From assembly GCA_947095535.1 (NCBI GenBank), contig OX352774.1, positions 177,566,200 through 177,630,199 of the forward strand: a stretch of 64,000 bases of DNA. Direction: 5' to 3'. This DNA comes from Poecilobothrus nobilitatus. Lineage: Eukaryota > Arthropoda > Insecta > Diptera > Dolichopodidae. The notes under the pieces were generated by a model. That model worked only from the letters and a program-made list of their open reading frames with translations. It ran no database searches and was not told the DNA's origin. Below, piece after piece: positions 25,015 to 37,024 of the stretch. The position numbers were made by a program, and so were the translations under genes. The first letter of the stretch is position 1. The number at the start of each line of letters is the position of its first letter.

Positions 25015-25560
25015 TTTATCTGAGTCGTGGCGTAGTGATTAACTTGTCAACCTATCAATCAAAAGGTAAGTCTTAGATTTAAGCTTTGATCAAATCATAT
25101 AAAAAAACAAATAAGGAGTAATTTTATATCATAATAATAAGAGTAATAATAATAAAATGTCAATAATGCTAATATTAATAATAACAACTGCTGCAGTGAA
25201 GCTGTTATTTTTTATCTCTAGTCCTTAACCAACATACTGCGTTAGCAATTCTGTGTTTTATCCCATTATATTGACTAAAGGGGAGGTGTGTTTAGTCAGT
25301 AAAGATCTGATACTGCCGGGGTAATATTTTTCGTTTCTCAAATTCACACTTTCCGATTTAAAATTTTCGCATTCCTGTCCTATCCCCTCCTATCTGCAAT
25401 GCCTAACCAATATACTGCGTTAGCAATTAGGGGTTTTATCCCATTATATTAACTAAAGGGGAGATGTGTTTAGTTATTAAAAATATGACACTCCAAAGGT
25501 AGTATTTTTGATGTCGGGAAGATTTCAACCTCCGTTAGAGAACATAAAAGAGAATGAAAA
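25015..25560 (+). mobile_element. SINE-3, tRNA-derived, with duplicated 3' unit
   Basis: A decayed tRNA-like head ('gagtcgtggcgtagtgattaa' at 25022-25042) matches the clearer head at 60311. An (ATA)-rich linker and 'aacaactgctgcagtga' follow, as at 60468. The 3' body is present twice in tandem: 'actgcgttagcaatt...tatcccattatatt' followed by an 'actaaaggggag.tgtgttta' block at about 25237 and again at about 25416. The element ends near 'agatttcaacctccgtta'. Related 3' parts are at 28268-28430 and 29530-29760. Confidence 0.75.
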
Positions 25561-25564
25561 TGAA

Positions 25565-26840
25565 GACATGTCAGAAAATTAATATTATGATCAGAAAATT
25601 AAATAAATTGTAAATATAATTTTCAAAGACAATATTAAATAAATAATAAAATTTTTTGCAAATAATTTTCAAAGACAATATTAAATGAAAACGTGGGTCA
25701 AAAATAGGAAGTATATAATGGTTTGAAAGATATATGTTAATGAGGTCTAATATAATACAAAATCACAAAAGACATTTAAAATTAATTTAAATATAAAAAT
25801 TATGTTTTTTTGTTTTTTAATTGTACACGTTATCAAAATGTAAATTAAAAAAGTTTTGAATTTCAACCAATTCATTTTATTTTTCTGAATTAAGTTTATT
25901 CGTACTATATTTCTTTTAACGTGGTATTTACATTTTTCTTTTTTTATTTTAAACATAAGGAAAAAAAAAAAGCGCCAACATTAGAAAAAAACAACGACGT
26001 GAAAATATTTTTTTCTTATTTGCTATATTTTCCGTCTTTATTCATTTCTAAGAACGATTAAATCTAAAGGCAAATATTATGTATAAAAGAAGAACTAAAT
26101 TTTACAAAAAGAAAGCAAAACATAAATAAATGGCATTGCTTTCCTTTTGACTTGGTCATAAATATTCATATTAAAAAAGAGACAAAAAAAAACGACAGAG
26201 TTTTACTACCTTACTCATTACTCGGAAAACTTCTGTCTTTAATAATTCAATAAAAAAAACCTTGAAAGAATCTTTAAATAAAATTATTAATAAACAAGAC
26301 TACTGTCGCCATTTAACTAACTTCTAACATTTATATTATATGTATACAAGATAAAGAAATATATAAGACAATAACTTATGTATGAACATATAGGTTTATT
26401 GTTGTAGGATTATGTTAAAATAAAATTTAACCACAAAAACATTAATATAACGATTTATATTACATAAAAATAATTTACTATAGGATACAAATCAAAGTAA
26501 AGTTTTAAAAAAGTTAAAAAATCAACAAAAAAAAATTTTTCTTTTTGAATTCAGAATATTTTGTTTCTAATTTTATTCGGCATTCACTTCACAAAGTGAA
26601 TTACACTTTAATCAAACGCAAAGTTCTAAAAAAGATGGAAGCGTTAAATGTTAATCTGAACAATAAAAAAGGAGCTTATATTTAAAAAATTATATATATT
26701 AGTACTAAGAATTTTAAAGCTTAAAATCTGAAATTTTGCTTCAATTTGCTCAACCATTGTAGTTTTACTAAGTTAAAAAGAAAGTCTAAAAGAAAATAAG
26801 TTGAAGTAGAATCGAAATTTAGATATGATATGTATGTATA
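25565..26840. other. AT-rich DNA without recognised genes
   Basis: A short direct repeat ('aattttcaaagacaatattaa' type, near 25618 and 25670) is visible. The 69-codon minus frame at 25747-25956 is low complexity. Confidence 0.5.
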
Positions 26841-26842
26841 TA

Positions 26843-27350
26843 TATGGATTGACTTCTAGATTGAAACTCTAGATTAATAATAGATTATAAAATTTTGTTC
26901 TATAAACAAGTAATTAAACCTATTTGGGGTAAACCTATTTGGTAATAGCATTCCGCTATGTGGTTGTGCAGAACAAGCACCTATTCAGTGCACTCACTTA
27001 GTGCAAACGAAGAAATTAAAATATGGGGACTAAGACATAAGACCAACCGAAGGCGTAATGTAAAAAAAACCAAACCTCCTACATTTCAAAAATATCAACA
27101 CAAGACTCAAAAGAACTAGATCACTAGATTTACGAATGCACAGATAAACATATATCACCTTCACGAAAGTCTGCAGCTCCAGTAGATCAATAAGAGTTGG
27201 TGCAAAATTAATGGTTAGTCTCTAATAGCAATTTTAATCGTTTAAGACAGGTCTGGTGTTTTAGTTAGATAAAGTATCACATAACTCTGTTGTTTGCAAT
27301 TTCTTTCGATGATTCTCATCATCCTTACCGAAAGAAAGAAACAAAACATA
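26843..27350 (+). repeat. Dispersed repeat R4, copy 2
   Basis: Aligns by eye with 9830-10395 over about 500 bp ('ctagattgaaactctagatt', 'gaactagatcactagattta', 'atcaccttcacgaaagtct', 'ggttagtctctaatag', 'cgatgattctcatcatcc'). No coding capacity. The 3' end shares the 'gatgattctca' element with SINE-like sequences in the window. Confidence 0.65.
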
Positions 27351-28004
27351 TGCAGTTTTATAATATATAGACACTGGTGTTCGGCGTGCAATTTTAACCT
27401 TATTTAGGTTTATTTTGTTCATAATATTTTTGTCTTATGATGAAATTTTATTACAATTAACTACCGAAAACAAATACTATTAAATGTAAAGGATATAGGT
27501 AATAATGAAAAGAAGTGATAAAAACCATGTTAAAAAGAAATGTTTAATCCAATTTATATTTAATGTTGTAATAGATTATATTTTAATTTTTTTGCAAATT
27601 CTATTTACACTTTGATTTTAAATCAATAGGATCAATATAAATGAAGGTTTTTACGATAAAATATAAAATATAATAGTTGATTGAAGTCTACTTTCAAAAA
27701 ATTATAATCTAATCCTTAACATTTTTTTCTGTTATAAAAAACACTATTATTTATTTAATTTAAAAAGTTCATTTGTATCGAAGAAAATAATTTTAATCTA
27801 AAAACAAAACTCTTATTAGAAAATGGAAAAAAATTATCATTAAAGACTGATATTTTTCTGGCTATAACAGGCACTTCCATAATTTTTCGTTTAAAAGAAT
27901 ATGATTGTTCTAAACATTATTTGTTTGACTGAACATCCTATCCTATCGATGCATATTTTTATGAAATTTAATCAAAGTGAAATTTTAAACTTAAACCTAC
28001 ATCC

Positions 28005-28240
28005 TATATAGTTCAAATCCCCAGATGGCACAATTTGGCCTACGGCAACTTCTTTTTGGTACGAAAATCGCGAATGTGGAACCATCTCCCACCACAGTAT
28101 TCCTAAAATTGACCAGAATTATATATGCAACATCCAAAATTCACCTTGAAAATTTTGTTCACCATACCACCATATTCACCAATTAATTTGAAATTAATTT
28201 TTTTTCTCTAAACTTAGCTCCCCTTTACCAGGCGGTACAT
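28005..28240 (+). pseudogene. LINE C-terminal fragment
   Basis: The frame 28005-28106 gives 'IPRWHNLAYGNFF' and 'VRKSRMWNHLPP' and then stops. This is the '(V)xIPR...FxxRxxRxWNxLP' block found near the C-terminus of many arthropod non-LTR retrotransposon ORF2 proteins of the jockey/CR1-like group. Downstream frames up to about 28240 are AT-rich and uninformative. It is related to the fragments at 32260-32860, 34060-34341 and 40478-41500. Only the tail of the ORF remains, as expected of a 5'-truncated insertion that has since decayed. Confidence 0.65.
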
Positions 28241-28267
28241 GAATACTAAATACCAACATATAATCTA

Positions 28268-28430
28268 ATGTTTAATCATAAAAAGGAAGGTGGTGTAGTA
28301 GGTTAAAGTTCCACACTCTCAGAGAGGACTCGTGCTCTTTCCACTTCTCTGTCGTATCTTACCCAGCTCTTTGATGATTCCCACCTACTCTTGGAGACAA
28401 AGAATAAAATATAAAAGACCTTGAACTATT
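28268..28430 (+). mobile_element. SINE-like fragment related to SINE-3
   Basis: 'aggtggtgtagtaggttaaag' resembles a decayed A-box head. The 3' end 'ttgatgattcccacctactcttgg' followed by 'agacaaagaa' matches the 3' ends at 60668-60705 and 27312-27345. Confidence 0.5.
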
Positions 28431-28434
28431 AATA

Positions 28435-29525
28435 AAAGTTTTTTTCCTTTTTTTCAAAAAATTTAAAATTGTCAAAATGAAATAAAAATCTTTAATCTTT
28501 CTAAAAATTTTCTCATTCAAGACCATTTCTTTAAACACATCTATTTTAATTAAAAATAATCTTTTATTGTCATAATTTAAGATTTTCTTGGAATATTTTG
28601 TAAAAATTAAATATAATCCTTACCTACTCTTTTACAAAATTTTTTCATGTATTTTATCAATAAATCCTGAAATATGTTTTTGTTAATCTAAGAAATAACT
28701 GTTAACTTCTTTAAATTTAAAATTACTAAAAACTGTATATACATATAAGAATAAATAAATAATTGAAATTTTCAATTATTATTAAAAAAAAAACCATAAT
28801 TTTTCCACAGTCAATTTTCCAGAAATTGTTTGTATCCATTTCGTTCCAAAAAATATAATAAGAAGTTTAAATATACACCTACCTACACATATAACTAAAA
28901 AAAATAACAATAGAATAAATTTAATTTAACATTTAAATAATATTTTAAAATAAATAAATTGAATAACAATAGGAAAAAACTTATTAAAAATATTAAAATT
29001 TGTAATGCTGAAGAAGCCATTTTTAATAATACTCTAGGTAGAGACTGTTTGAATAGAATGGAAAATAATATAACATGTGGTACAAAATGGTGATAACAAG
29101 AAGAAATTTATTTTTAATTTTTATATTCTGCATGCCCATAAAAAGAAACAATCAAAATTTATACCAATTTAAATGTTATTTTGTTGCTATAATGTTATAG
29201 CAACAAAAGCTATTGCGTATCATCTAAATTTATTTAAATTTTAGAATGTCCTTTTTGTCAAATCTGCTATTTAAACTCACGATTAAAATTGTTTTACACT
29301 TCTAATACTTTTGATTTTATATAATTAATCAATTTTTAATTCAATTCAAAATACGGCTTTATTTCACTTTAATTATATGAAAATCATGAACTGAAGCTAA
29401 TTATTTTGACAAATGGTTTCCATTTTTTTAAATTTTAAGAGAGAAAATTATACAATTTTATATTGAATTGCTTTCAGAACTGCACAATAAAAAAAAAACA
29501 AAACCTAAGTTTAAGTTGACATGAT
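28435..29525. other. AT-rich DNA without recognised genes
   Basis: Low-complexity A/T sequence. No feature supported. Confidence 0.5.
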
Positions 29526-29529
29526 AATA

Positions 29530-29760
29530 TTTGGTACATTTGCTGCGAATTCATTGTTCTTTACACCCTACTCCGAAATTTAAAGTTTCGGCATCCCTGC
29601 CTTATTCTTTTCCATTCGTACTCACTAATCAATATACCACGTTTACAGTTAGGATGTTTTTCTCATTGGCTAAAGGAGCAGGTGGATTTTGTCACGAAAA
29701 CTGATATCACTAGAAAGACAGTATACTTGATGCTTACACCTCCCTTGGACGAAAAAAATA
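29530..29760 (+). mobile_element. SINE-3 3' fragment
   Basis: 'cactaatcaatataccacgt', 'tctcattggctaaaggagca' and 'acacctcccttgga' correspond in order to the 3' body of SINE-3 at 25390-25545. No tRNA-like head was seen, so this is probably a 5'-truncated or decayed copy. Confidence 0.6.
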
Positions 29761-29779
29761 ATTTAAAATAGAATATTTT

Positions 29780-30055
29780 ATTCATTTTTTATTTATATTA
29801 ATATAACAAATCACATAGGATATTGCAATATTACAAAACCATCAGCTACTAAGGCCATTATAGGTCGTATACTATTATCGTATACTATTATTAAATTATA
29901 CACTAATATTATTCATTTTGTTTATATTATATATTTTATATTTGTACTATATTTGGTAGCAAGGGGGATTTGTTTTCAATTAATAAAACGTGCTACCTGT
30001 GCAGGATTTGAACCCACACTCACTCGGTTAATAAGCCACTAGGATGCAAATAATA
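29780..30055 (-). mobile_element. SINE-2, tRNA-derived, minus copy
   Basis: Read on the minus strand, the B-box 'gtgggttcaaatcctg' (RC of about 30002-30017) is followed by 'gcacaggtagcacg', 'ttgctaccaaata' and a long AT body containing the complement of 'ggccattataggtcgtata'. The copy at 57418-57697 shares the whole arrangement. The A-box end is truncated here at about 30045. Confidence 0.75.
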
Positions 30056-30083
30056 ATAAGACTAGGATGCAAATAATAATTAT
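30038..30083. repeat. 23-bp tandem duplication
   Basis: 'actaggatgcaaataataat' occurs twice, starting at about 30038 and 30061, at the truncated end of the SINE-2 copy. It may be the scar of an insertion or of slippage. Confidence 0.7.
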
Positions 30084-30147
30084 AATTTTTTAATTTCTGT
30101 TATATTTGAGGCGCTAAAATAGAATAACAAAACAATTTTTATTTTTA

Positions 30148-30340
30148 GGGGCCTCGGTGGCCTAGTGAATAAGAACGTATAAAATACGCTTCAAACACCG
30201 AGGGAGTGTGGGTTCGAATCCCACACACGTCGTAAGAGTTATTCCCCCTTACGACATTTACAGCCACGCCTGAAAAGGAAAGGCTGTGTAATTTCCTGTT
30301 CACATTTATGTGGCGGAGAAATGCATTAAAAAAAAAAAAA
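30148..30340 (+). mobile_element. SINE-1, tRNA-derived, best preserved copy
   Basis: A-box region 'tggcctagtgaataag' (30158-30173) and B-box 'ggttcgaatcc' (30210-30220) sit in a tRNA-like head. The body follows: 'cccccttacgacatttacag', 'ccacgcctgaaaaggaaagg' and 'ctgtgtaatttcctg', then 'cacatttatgtggcgg' and poly(A). Matches 19060-19248 (minus) and 45374-45591 (plus). The extended spacing between the boxes and the appended body mark it as a SINE, not a tRNA gene. Confidence 0.88.
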
Positions 30341-30344
30341 TAAT

Positions 30345-32255
30345 AATTTTTTTTTTTTTTTTTATTTGTAAGTTTTATTTATTTATTTCTTCGATTTCTT
30401 AAGCTAAGTTGTAAATAAAACTAAAACAACAATAATACATAATGTATATATACAAAAAAAAAATGCACGGGGCTGATGTTAATATTTATCACTCTCTCAT
30501 TCATATATATTATAGAATTTAAATTTAAGTTAATGTTTAATTGGGACGTTATTATTTTGTGTACAAAGAATATGATTTTTTTTTTCCTAAATTATAAATC
30601 AAACAAACAAAAAAAACAATAATAAAATTCAAAAATACATAAAATGTATTGCATACTTGTAGGTGCACTTTATTTCTAATATATAATTTCATCTTTTTCC
30701 CTTTTAAATTTTTATTAAAATATTTCTCTTTTAAAAATTGTTCGTGATAAAAAAATGACATTAAAGGAAAAATAATCCGTTAAGAAAAGAAAAAATCAAA
30801 AAATTATAAATTACAAAAATATCTCTTGTAAAATTATATGAATAAATTTCTTTTTTAATTTTGTTAGAGTTTTTAAAATGAAAAGAAAATTTTATTTGTC
30901 AATTATGATTCACCCATTTCATAAAAATTGTATTATTTCTAATATTATTTGTTTATATATCATTAATTCTACAAATTGAATATATATTAAATAGGTGCAA
31001 ATTTAAGTGATAAATTTCATAAATTCCATATATTATTACGAAAGTTACAAGTACGTCATCTGATCGAAAAAAAAAAGCAAATTAAATTTTTCTATTCTTT
31101 TCTACTGCATAGACGTATTAAAAATTGAAAAGGATTAAGTTTCTGAAAGGGAGTATAAAAAATCAAAAAGAACCATTCTTTTATTACATTTTTATTTTTT
31201 TCCCAATGAAATTTCCCAATTATCTCAGCTCTTTCTTTTTTTTGTAAATTTTTTCCAATTTTTTTATTTTTATATTTTAATTTTTTTTTGTTTTTATAAT
31301 TCAGAACAAATATGGCTCCAAAAGTATGTTATAGTATTGAATTCTCAATTTTATCTCTAATTTAAACTTAACAACCATAGTACCAGCATATCAACCCATT
31401 TATTTCCATTAAGATGAAAAATTAATACAAAACTCACGACAACACAGACAAAAAAAAAAAAAACAAAAAATGGAAACAAATACAATTTAGAAAAGACACA
31501 AAAATAAAATCCTAGTATATTAGTAATTGACCTAGATTCAAGTAATTTTTTTTTTTTTTTTTAAGATAATAATGGATGATGTTTTTAATAGATGGCGTTT
31601 TCATACATTCACTTTATGTAATATATTTTATATAGATTTGTATACATTTCATATATATCCTTATAAAATTACAAATACAATAGTGGCAATAAAAAAAGGA
31701 TAATTTTGTGGAAAGAATAAATGTAATTCTTCATAAAATTTTTGTGTTTCTTTACACCTCTCAGGTTCTGAAATAAATTAATGATAAAATTAATTAAGTA
31801 TTTATAGATTTAAACTAAATCAAATGATACAAAACATTTTTTCAAAATAATCTTATATGAATGACCGATGACAGAAAAGAGATACCCTCATAAATTTTGA
31901 GATCATTATAATTTTTAGTGTTTATTATAAAGAAAAGCTTCACATTATAAAATGAAAATGTGATGGAGGGCAGTAAACTTATGTGAAAAGTTGTTAAAAT
32001 ATTTAAAAAAATATTTTCTAAAAATCTTGTTTTTTTTTTTAAATAGTTTTATTTCTGTATCTTAGCAAAATTTTTATATTATTCTAAACAAAACTAAAAA
32101 AAAATTATTTTTTTTTTATATTTAAATTAAATAAACCATGAAGCTTATCTAAGCTTAAATAAACCATGAAGCTTATAACTACCTCTCTTACTTAATTTAA
32201 TATTTCTTTTATACGCTACTTAAACTCTAACAAAGAATTGCTTTATATGCAAAGT
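30345..32255. other. AT-rich DNA without recognised genes
   Basis: Poly(T)/poly(A) tracts. The minus frame at 30552-30761 is low complexity. The 28-bp phrase 'aaataaaccatgaagctta' is duplicated at about 32131 and 32157. Confidence 0.5.
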
Positions 32256-32259
32256 GATT

Positions 32260-32860
32260 GTTAGTTTAACAAATGGTGAAGAAATCGGAGGCAAATAGGA
32301 CAACAAGGAAGAGTTGCAAGGTATATAGAAAGCAAATCTGTACATAGGTTTTAAAAAGTTGCAAATTATTTAATGGACCATATCTATGGGACGTAATTAC
32401 ATTGGGTGGAATCATGTTCAACATTTTAGCGGTTCTCATGAGTTACGGTTCTCAATAAATCAGTTTCCATAATCAGTTTTAAACCACCTAGGAATTTCCA
32501 CGGTGCAGAAGTGAGTATTTAAGGTCTCTCTAGCGTTACATTGATATTGTTATTGCTTTTAGTTCGAAAGAACAAGTTTCATTACCTACAACGTATCCAT
32601 TAAAGAGAAATAATACTCTAATATTTCGACATACAATAAGAGAAAAAAAGTTACATGCATAATAGATTCGTCAATTAGGCGTAGAATACGATTTTGGATT
32701 TCATCCAGGTAACCTAATGAAGATTGATGTGCTCTAGTCTAAACCATACGTAGGAAGTGTACTCCATCTTAAATCTAATATGTACTTTATAGATATTAGC
32801 CGGATCCCTAGAAGAAAATTAAACTTCATTATAGTTTTTTTTAATAACTTATTCAATATT
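32260..32860 (-). pseudogene. LINE C-terminal remnant (jockey/CR1-like)
   Basis: Minus-strand fragments in shifting frames match the end of arthropod LINE ORF2: 'FSSRDPANIYKVHIRFKMEY' (the '(S/T)PxDLxxIYKAYIRPKxEY' block), 'YLDEIQNRILRLIDES', 'RNIRVLFLFNGYVVGN', and finally 'MRTAKMLNM.PPNV' with 'LQLFKTYVQ'. Several frameshifts and stops separate them. The order of blocks is that expected of one 5'-truncated insertion. The corresponding block in the 40478-41500 fragment is similar in sequence. Confidence 0.75.
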
Positions 32861-33117
32861 GTAATTTTTGTCTTAAAATTTTTAACATAATTTCTAACTA
32901 AAATGATTACAATTAAAACTAAACTGTTTAACAACTAAAACTAATCTAAACTACATATATCTATTCTTACTTAGTCTAAATGTTTCCAAAAAAAATTGGT
33001 TTCAATTTTTTTTACTTTAGTTATACTATAGGAATATTGAAGATAAAAATATCCGAATTCTTTAAATTGCTTATATTTAAATAAACTTTTAATATACTTG
33101 CTGAATTTTTTTTGAAA

Positions 33118-33240
33118 AGTGTTTTTGCGAAGTGTCCCTTTTGTTAAAAGTCTTTTTGTGAAAGGGCATTCTGCAATAAGTCCTTTTTGTCAAATGGCAA
33201 TAGGGCAAATGTCTTTTTGGGGAATGGCTTTAGGTCACCT
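33118..33240. repeat. Degenerate minisatellite around a 'gtctttttg' core
   Basis: Units of roughly 27-32 bp built on '(a/g)a(a)tgtc(c)tttttgt(c/g)aaa(t/g)ggc': 'aagtgtcccttttgttaaa', 'agtctttttgtgaaagggc', 'aagtcctttttgtcaaatgg', 'aaatgtctttttggggaatg'. A lone related unit is at 29248. Confidence 0.55.
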
Positions 33241-33244
33241 GTCG

Positions 33245-34055
33245 TAGACTCTTAAATTCTTATGCTCTTAGGCATTTATGTTCAAATATTCAAAGTTTTT
33301 TCATCATAGATAAAGCTGATCATTCTTTGAAAAACCTATTCGTAGTTATTGTAAATAAATTGTTTGTGCATTTTAATGGCCACCACTGTGGAAAATATTT
33401 GTGCATTATACTTTTAAATGTTATGTGACACGTTTTGATACAGTCTTATAAAAATTTATATATTACATATATATATATATATATACATATATATTTTGTT
33501 ATGTATGTCATATATTATTTGTATACTGATATTGTGACATTTTACTACGAACTGTTAATTATTGTCATTTTATTCACAATTTCGATATAACGAGTTCTGA
33601 TACGCACTAAAATAATTGTATCCTTATTTTTATATTTACAACATAAAAAAAAATTATACATATGTATATGTATGTCTAAAAGAATGTATATCTTTGTAAT
33701 AAAATATGTTGTTAGATAAATATTGTTGTTAACTTATTAGTATTTAACACTTTCTTTGTAATTACTTAGAGTGTAACTTTAAAAATAAAAAGTTGTTTCT
33801 AGCAACTAGTAGATAATTAGCAAAACAATTTTTTAAAGTATTTTTTGAAAACAATTAAAATATTTTTTTTATACAAAAACAAGTTTTTTTTTTTTTTATT
33901 ATATTTAATCTAAATTGATTGTTTTTAAAAAAGTTTTTAAAAGGTTTAAGTCTTGGGTTTTCTCTTTAGGAAGATATCGTATTTCTCGTCCACAGCATTG
34001 ATTAATATCTATAAAGCTTATAAACTATGTAATTTATTTCTTTAAATTACCTTTA
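33245..34055. other. AT-rich DNA with TA microsatellite
   Basis: Includes an ATAT tract near 33470. Nothing else recognised. Confidence 0.5.
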
Positions 34056-34059
34056 ATGA

Positions 34060-34341
34060 ATTCAAAACTATGCCAATTGTTTCATTGATGATCCTGTCGA
34101 AACTAATGCTCTAACCTCAATTCACATCCATCGTACTTTCACACGTAATATATCCTCTTCTTTTAAGATATCTTGTGATACTTGTTCTGATGAAGCAACA
34201 TCACTAATTCCATTTCATTTCAACGTACTACAACGTTCAATGTATGGAGCTGCAATTGCCCATTCTTATTACGTAGAACTACCTAAGTGGTATTCTACTG
34301 ATTATAACATTTCGTTTGTTGTCAGAACTACAAAAATGTGA
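34060..34341 (+). pseudogene. LINE C-terminal fragment, plus strand
   Basis: An open frame of 93 codons without an initiating ATG runs to a TGA at 34339-34341. Its end reads 'IAHSYYVELPKWYSTDYN' then 'FVVRTTKM', the same 'HPyxVexPkxxxxxYxxSFxxRTaxmW' block seen in the LINE fragments at 28005 and 32260, stopping just where the conserved Trp is expected. The upstream part ('CSDEATSLIPFHFN') fits the preceding linker of that family. The rest of the element is missing or has decayed. Confidence 0.6.
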
Positions 34342-34344
34342 AGT

Positions 34345-37020
34345 TTCACACGATCCCATGTGAGACTATAAATAAAAAGAGATTCTTTAAAACTCCTTAA
34401 ATTATTTTTTATATCAGTTATAAATTGTTTTAAATAGATAAAAATTAACTAATATCAAAATAAAACTTTTCGTTCAAACATAAATAATAAAAAAACAAAA
34501 TACAGAATACCTACCCAGAATGTGATTTGAAAAGAAAAGTAAGGTTCACATATATAGCAAAAAAAAATGATATCAAATATGAAATGAAAAGAAAATATGA
34601 TATTTTTCATAAAAATTTTTTTTATCATTTGTTTCATAGCGGTAACACTTTTTTAATTCCTTTCCCATATGTTCAAAGTTCACTTGGTTGCGATGAATTG
34701 TTAGATACTATTTTTTCCATTTTTTCGTAGTTCAGCAACAGTGTTATAAAAAGATTCAACTACAATTTGACCAAAATATTCTAAATTTTCAATGAAATCT
34801 ATAATTTAATACCGGCTTTTTTTTTTTTAAGTTTTAGAATTTATTGTATAGATTCTAATTTAGATTGTGTAGACATAATCGCTTCTTAAAATATGTACCA
34901 ACATTAATATACTAACCATTTTTCTTTATAATTTTTTTATAAATCTGCAAAATTTTGTTTTTTATTTTTCCCTATGAGAGCTGTAGGTCTTTAAAAGACA
35001 CCAAGAAAATCTAAGCCTCCTTGATGTAATGTGGAATTTTTACCCATAAACCCATACCCATAAATCACCTTCACTCTTCACCTTCCGCCAATATAATAGG
35101 ATAATCATCTTTACTGCAAAACAGAATAATATCTGAGAAATAGGATCAGGAAAGTAGAAGGGGTTAATGAAGCAAAATTTCGAATTTAAATTGTGGAACC
35201 GAAATTAAATGAGAATTTGAAGGCATATGCAAGTATGCAAGCTGACAGATTTATTAAATTTCTGTATATTATACGAACTGGAGAACACACCTGTGATGGT
35301 AATATCAGCTAAATATTACTTTTGCTGTATAATGAAATATAACTTTATTGAGCGAATAAAGTATCAAATTCAACTCAACATATAAGTACAAAAATTTATT
35401 CAAATTGAAAATTTTCTCATAAGATTGTTTTTGTTGACTTGATTTTTAGTTTAGTTTAGGTCAAATGCTTAATTGTTTAACATATGCTTAAATCCTTAAA
35501 TATTAAATTTATATTTTCATTTTAAATTAATTTGATTTTCGATTATTCATTATAATCCCATATGTTAGATTCAATATTTCAATAATAAAATTTTATATAT
35601 GTACGTATTTACCTTTCTAATAACAAAAATAAACTTCTATATTCTGAAATCTGTTTATGGCATATCAAAAAAAAACCATTTCTTTGTTATAAAATAATAA
35701 AGAATTCTATACCATTATGTATGTTTGTTATATATGTTCTAAAAGCTATATCATATAATATAATAAAAAAATATATATATACATATGTATTCATAAACTG
35801 TCGGTAGCACGAGTAATCTAATATTTAAATTGAAACTCATCAAAAGAAAATTGAATTTCCGTATATATATATGTATATATATATATACATATACATAATA
35901 TTATATAAAATATAATTTCAAAATAAATAAATTTTTAAATTTAAAATAATTTTAGAAAAAATTCTTTTTATAAAAAATAATTTTATAAATTTGTTTTTTT
36001 TTTCTTTTCAATCTCTTCTTTTCAAAAATAACTGTAATATTTATATTTTTGACGTTACACCTCAATGTTTTCTATCAATGTTTTGATATATTATATTAAA
36101 ATATGCATAGAAGAATTTCAAAATTGCGGTTATAATGGATACATAATAAAATATTGATTTCCCAAAGTTATTGAAAATTCTTAATTTCAAATGTTATTGT
36201 CAAAACATTGATTACTAAAAGAAATTGAAATAATACAATTCTGAACTTCAATCATTGACAAATTATTGATCAAAAAACATTAAAGTGTAAATTGAATATA
36301 AAAACTATCGAATCTGTCTAATTTAAATTCTTATTTCAAATATTCTTTTTTGACATTTTTTGCATACAAGAAATCGATTTAAGTGCAATGAATTAGATTT
36401 AGATGTAATGGAATTAGATTAAAAGTGGCTAATTAAAAAATAGTATTTAAGTCCTAAACAGAAGACTTCTGACATAGAAAAAGTGTGTTGGAAATACTTT
36501 AAGATGGTGATTCAATACTAGGCATCGCTTCGCGCTCTTTGACCTTTAAATAAGATATACGAGTATGTATTTAAATGTTTAAATGTAAGATATACATATG
36601 TATTTAAATGTCAAAGTTGAAATAAAAGATTATTAAAATTTTAAAACTCCTGCTACACAATTTTGACTTATGGCTGCAAATGCTGTCAAAAAAAGTTAAA
36701 ATGTGTTGAGTTGTATAGAAAATGTTACAATTAATGTCGTCATGATGACTGTTACTTACGCAGGTTAGGAAAAATTTTATCATCTTTTATCAGCTTGTGT
36801 TGTGTTGTCATATTTATTATTCACATTAATATTCATAATAGTCCATATTTCATATTCTTAATTAAATTTTTTTCTTCAATTATTTTTTTTTTTCTGAGAG
36901 AAAATGAATTTCACAAATAAATTAATTGAAGAAATAAAAGAAAATTTATAATTAAAATTTTTCATAATATACAAAGTTTATAAATAAATGAGGAAGAATA
37001 CATTTGCCTTTGTCAACTCT
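34345..37020. other. AT-rich DNA without recognised genes
   Basis: Overlapping small frames on both strands at 34455-34730 are Lys/Phe-rich and unsupported. A TA-rich palindromic microsatellite lies at about 35860-35895. Confidence 0.5.
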
Positions 37021-37024
37021 TAGA

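Noticed and set aside
30148..30235. Possible functional tRNA gene
   Set aside because: The A- and B-boxes are good, but the whole 190-bp unit with poly(A) recurs twice elsewhere, so it is a SINE.
35860..35895. Palindromic 'tatatatgtatatatatatatacata' as a regulatory site
   Set aside because: Simple TA microsatellite; self-complementarity is expected.
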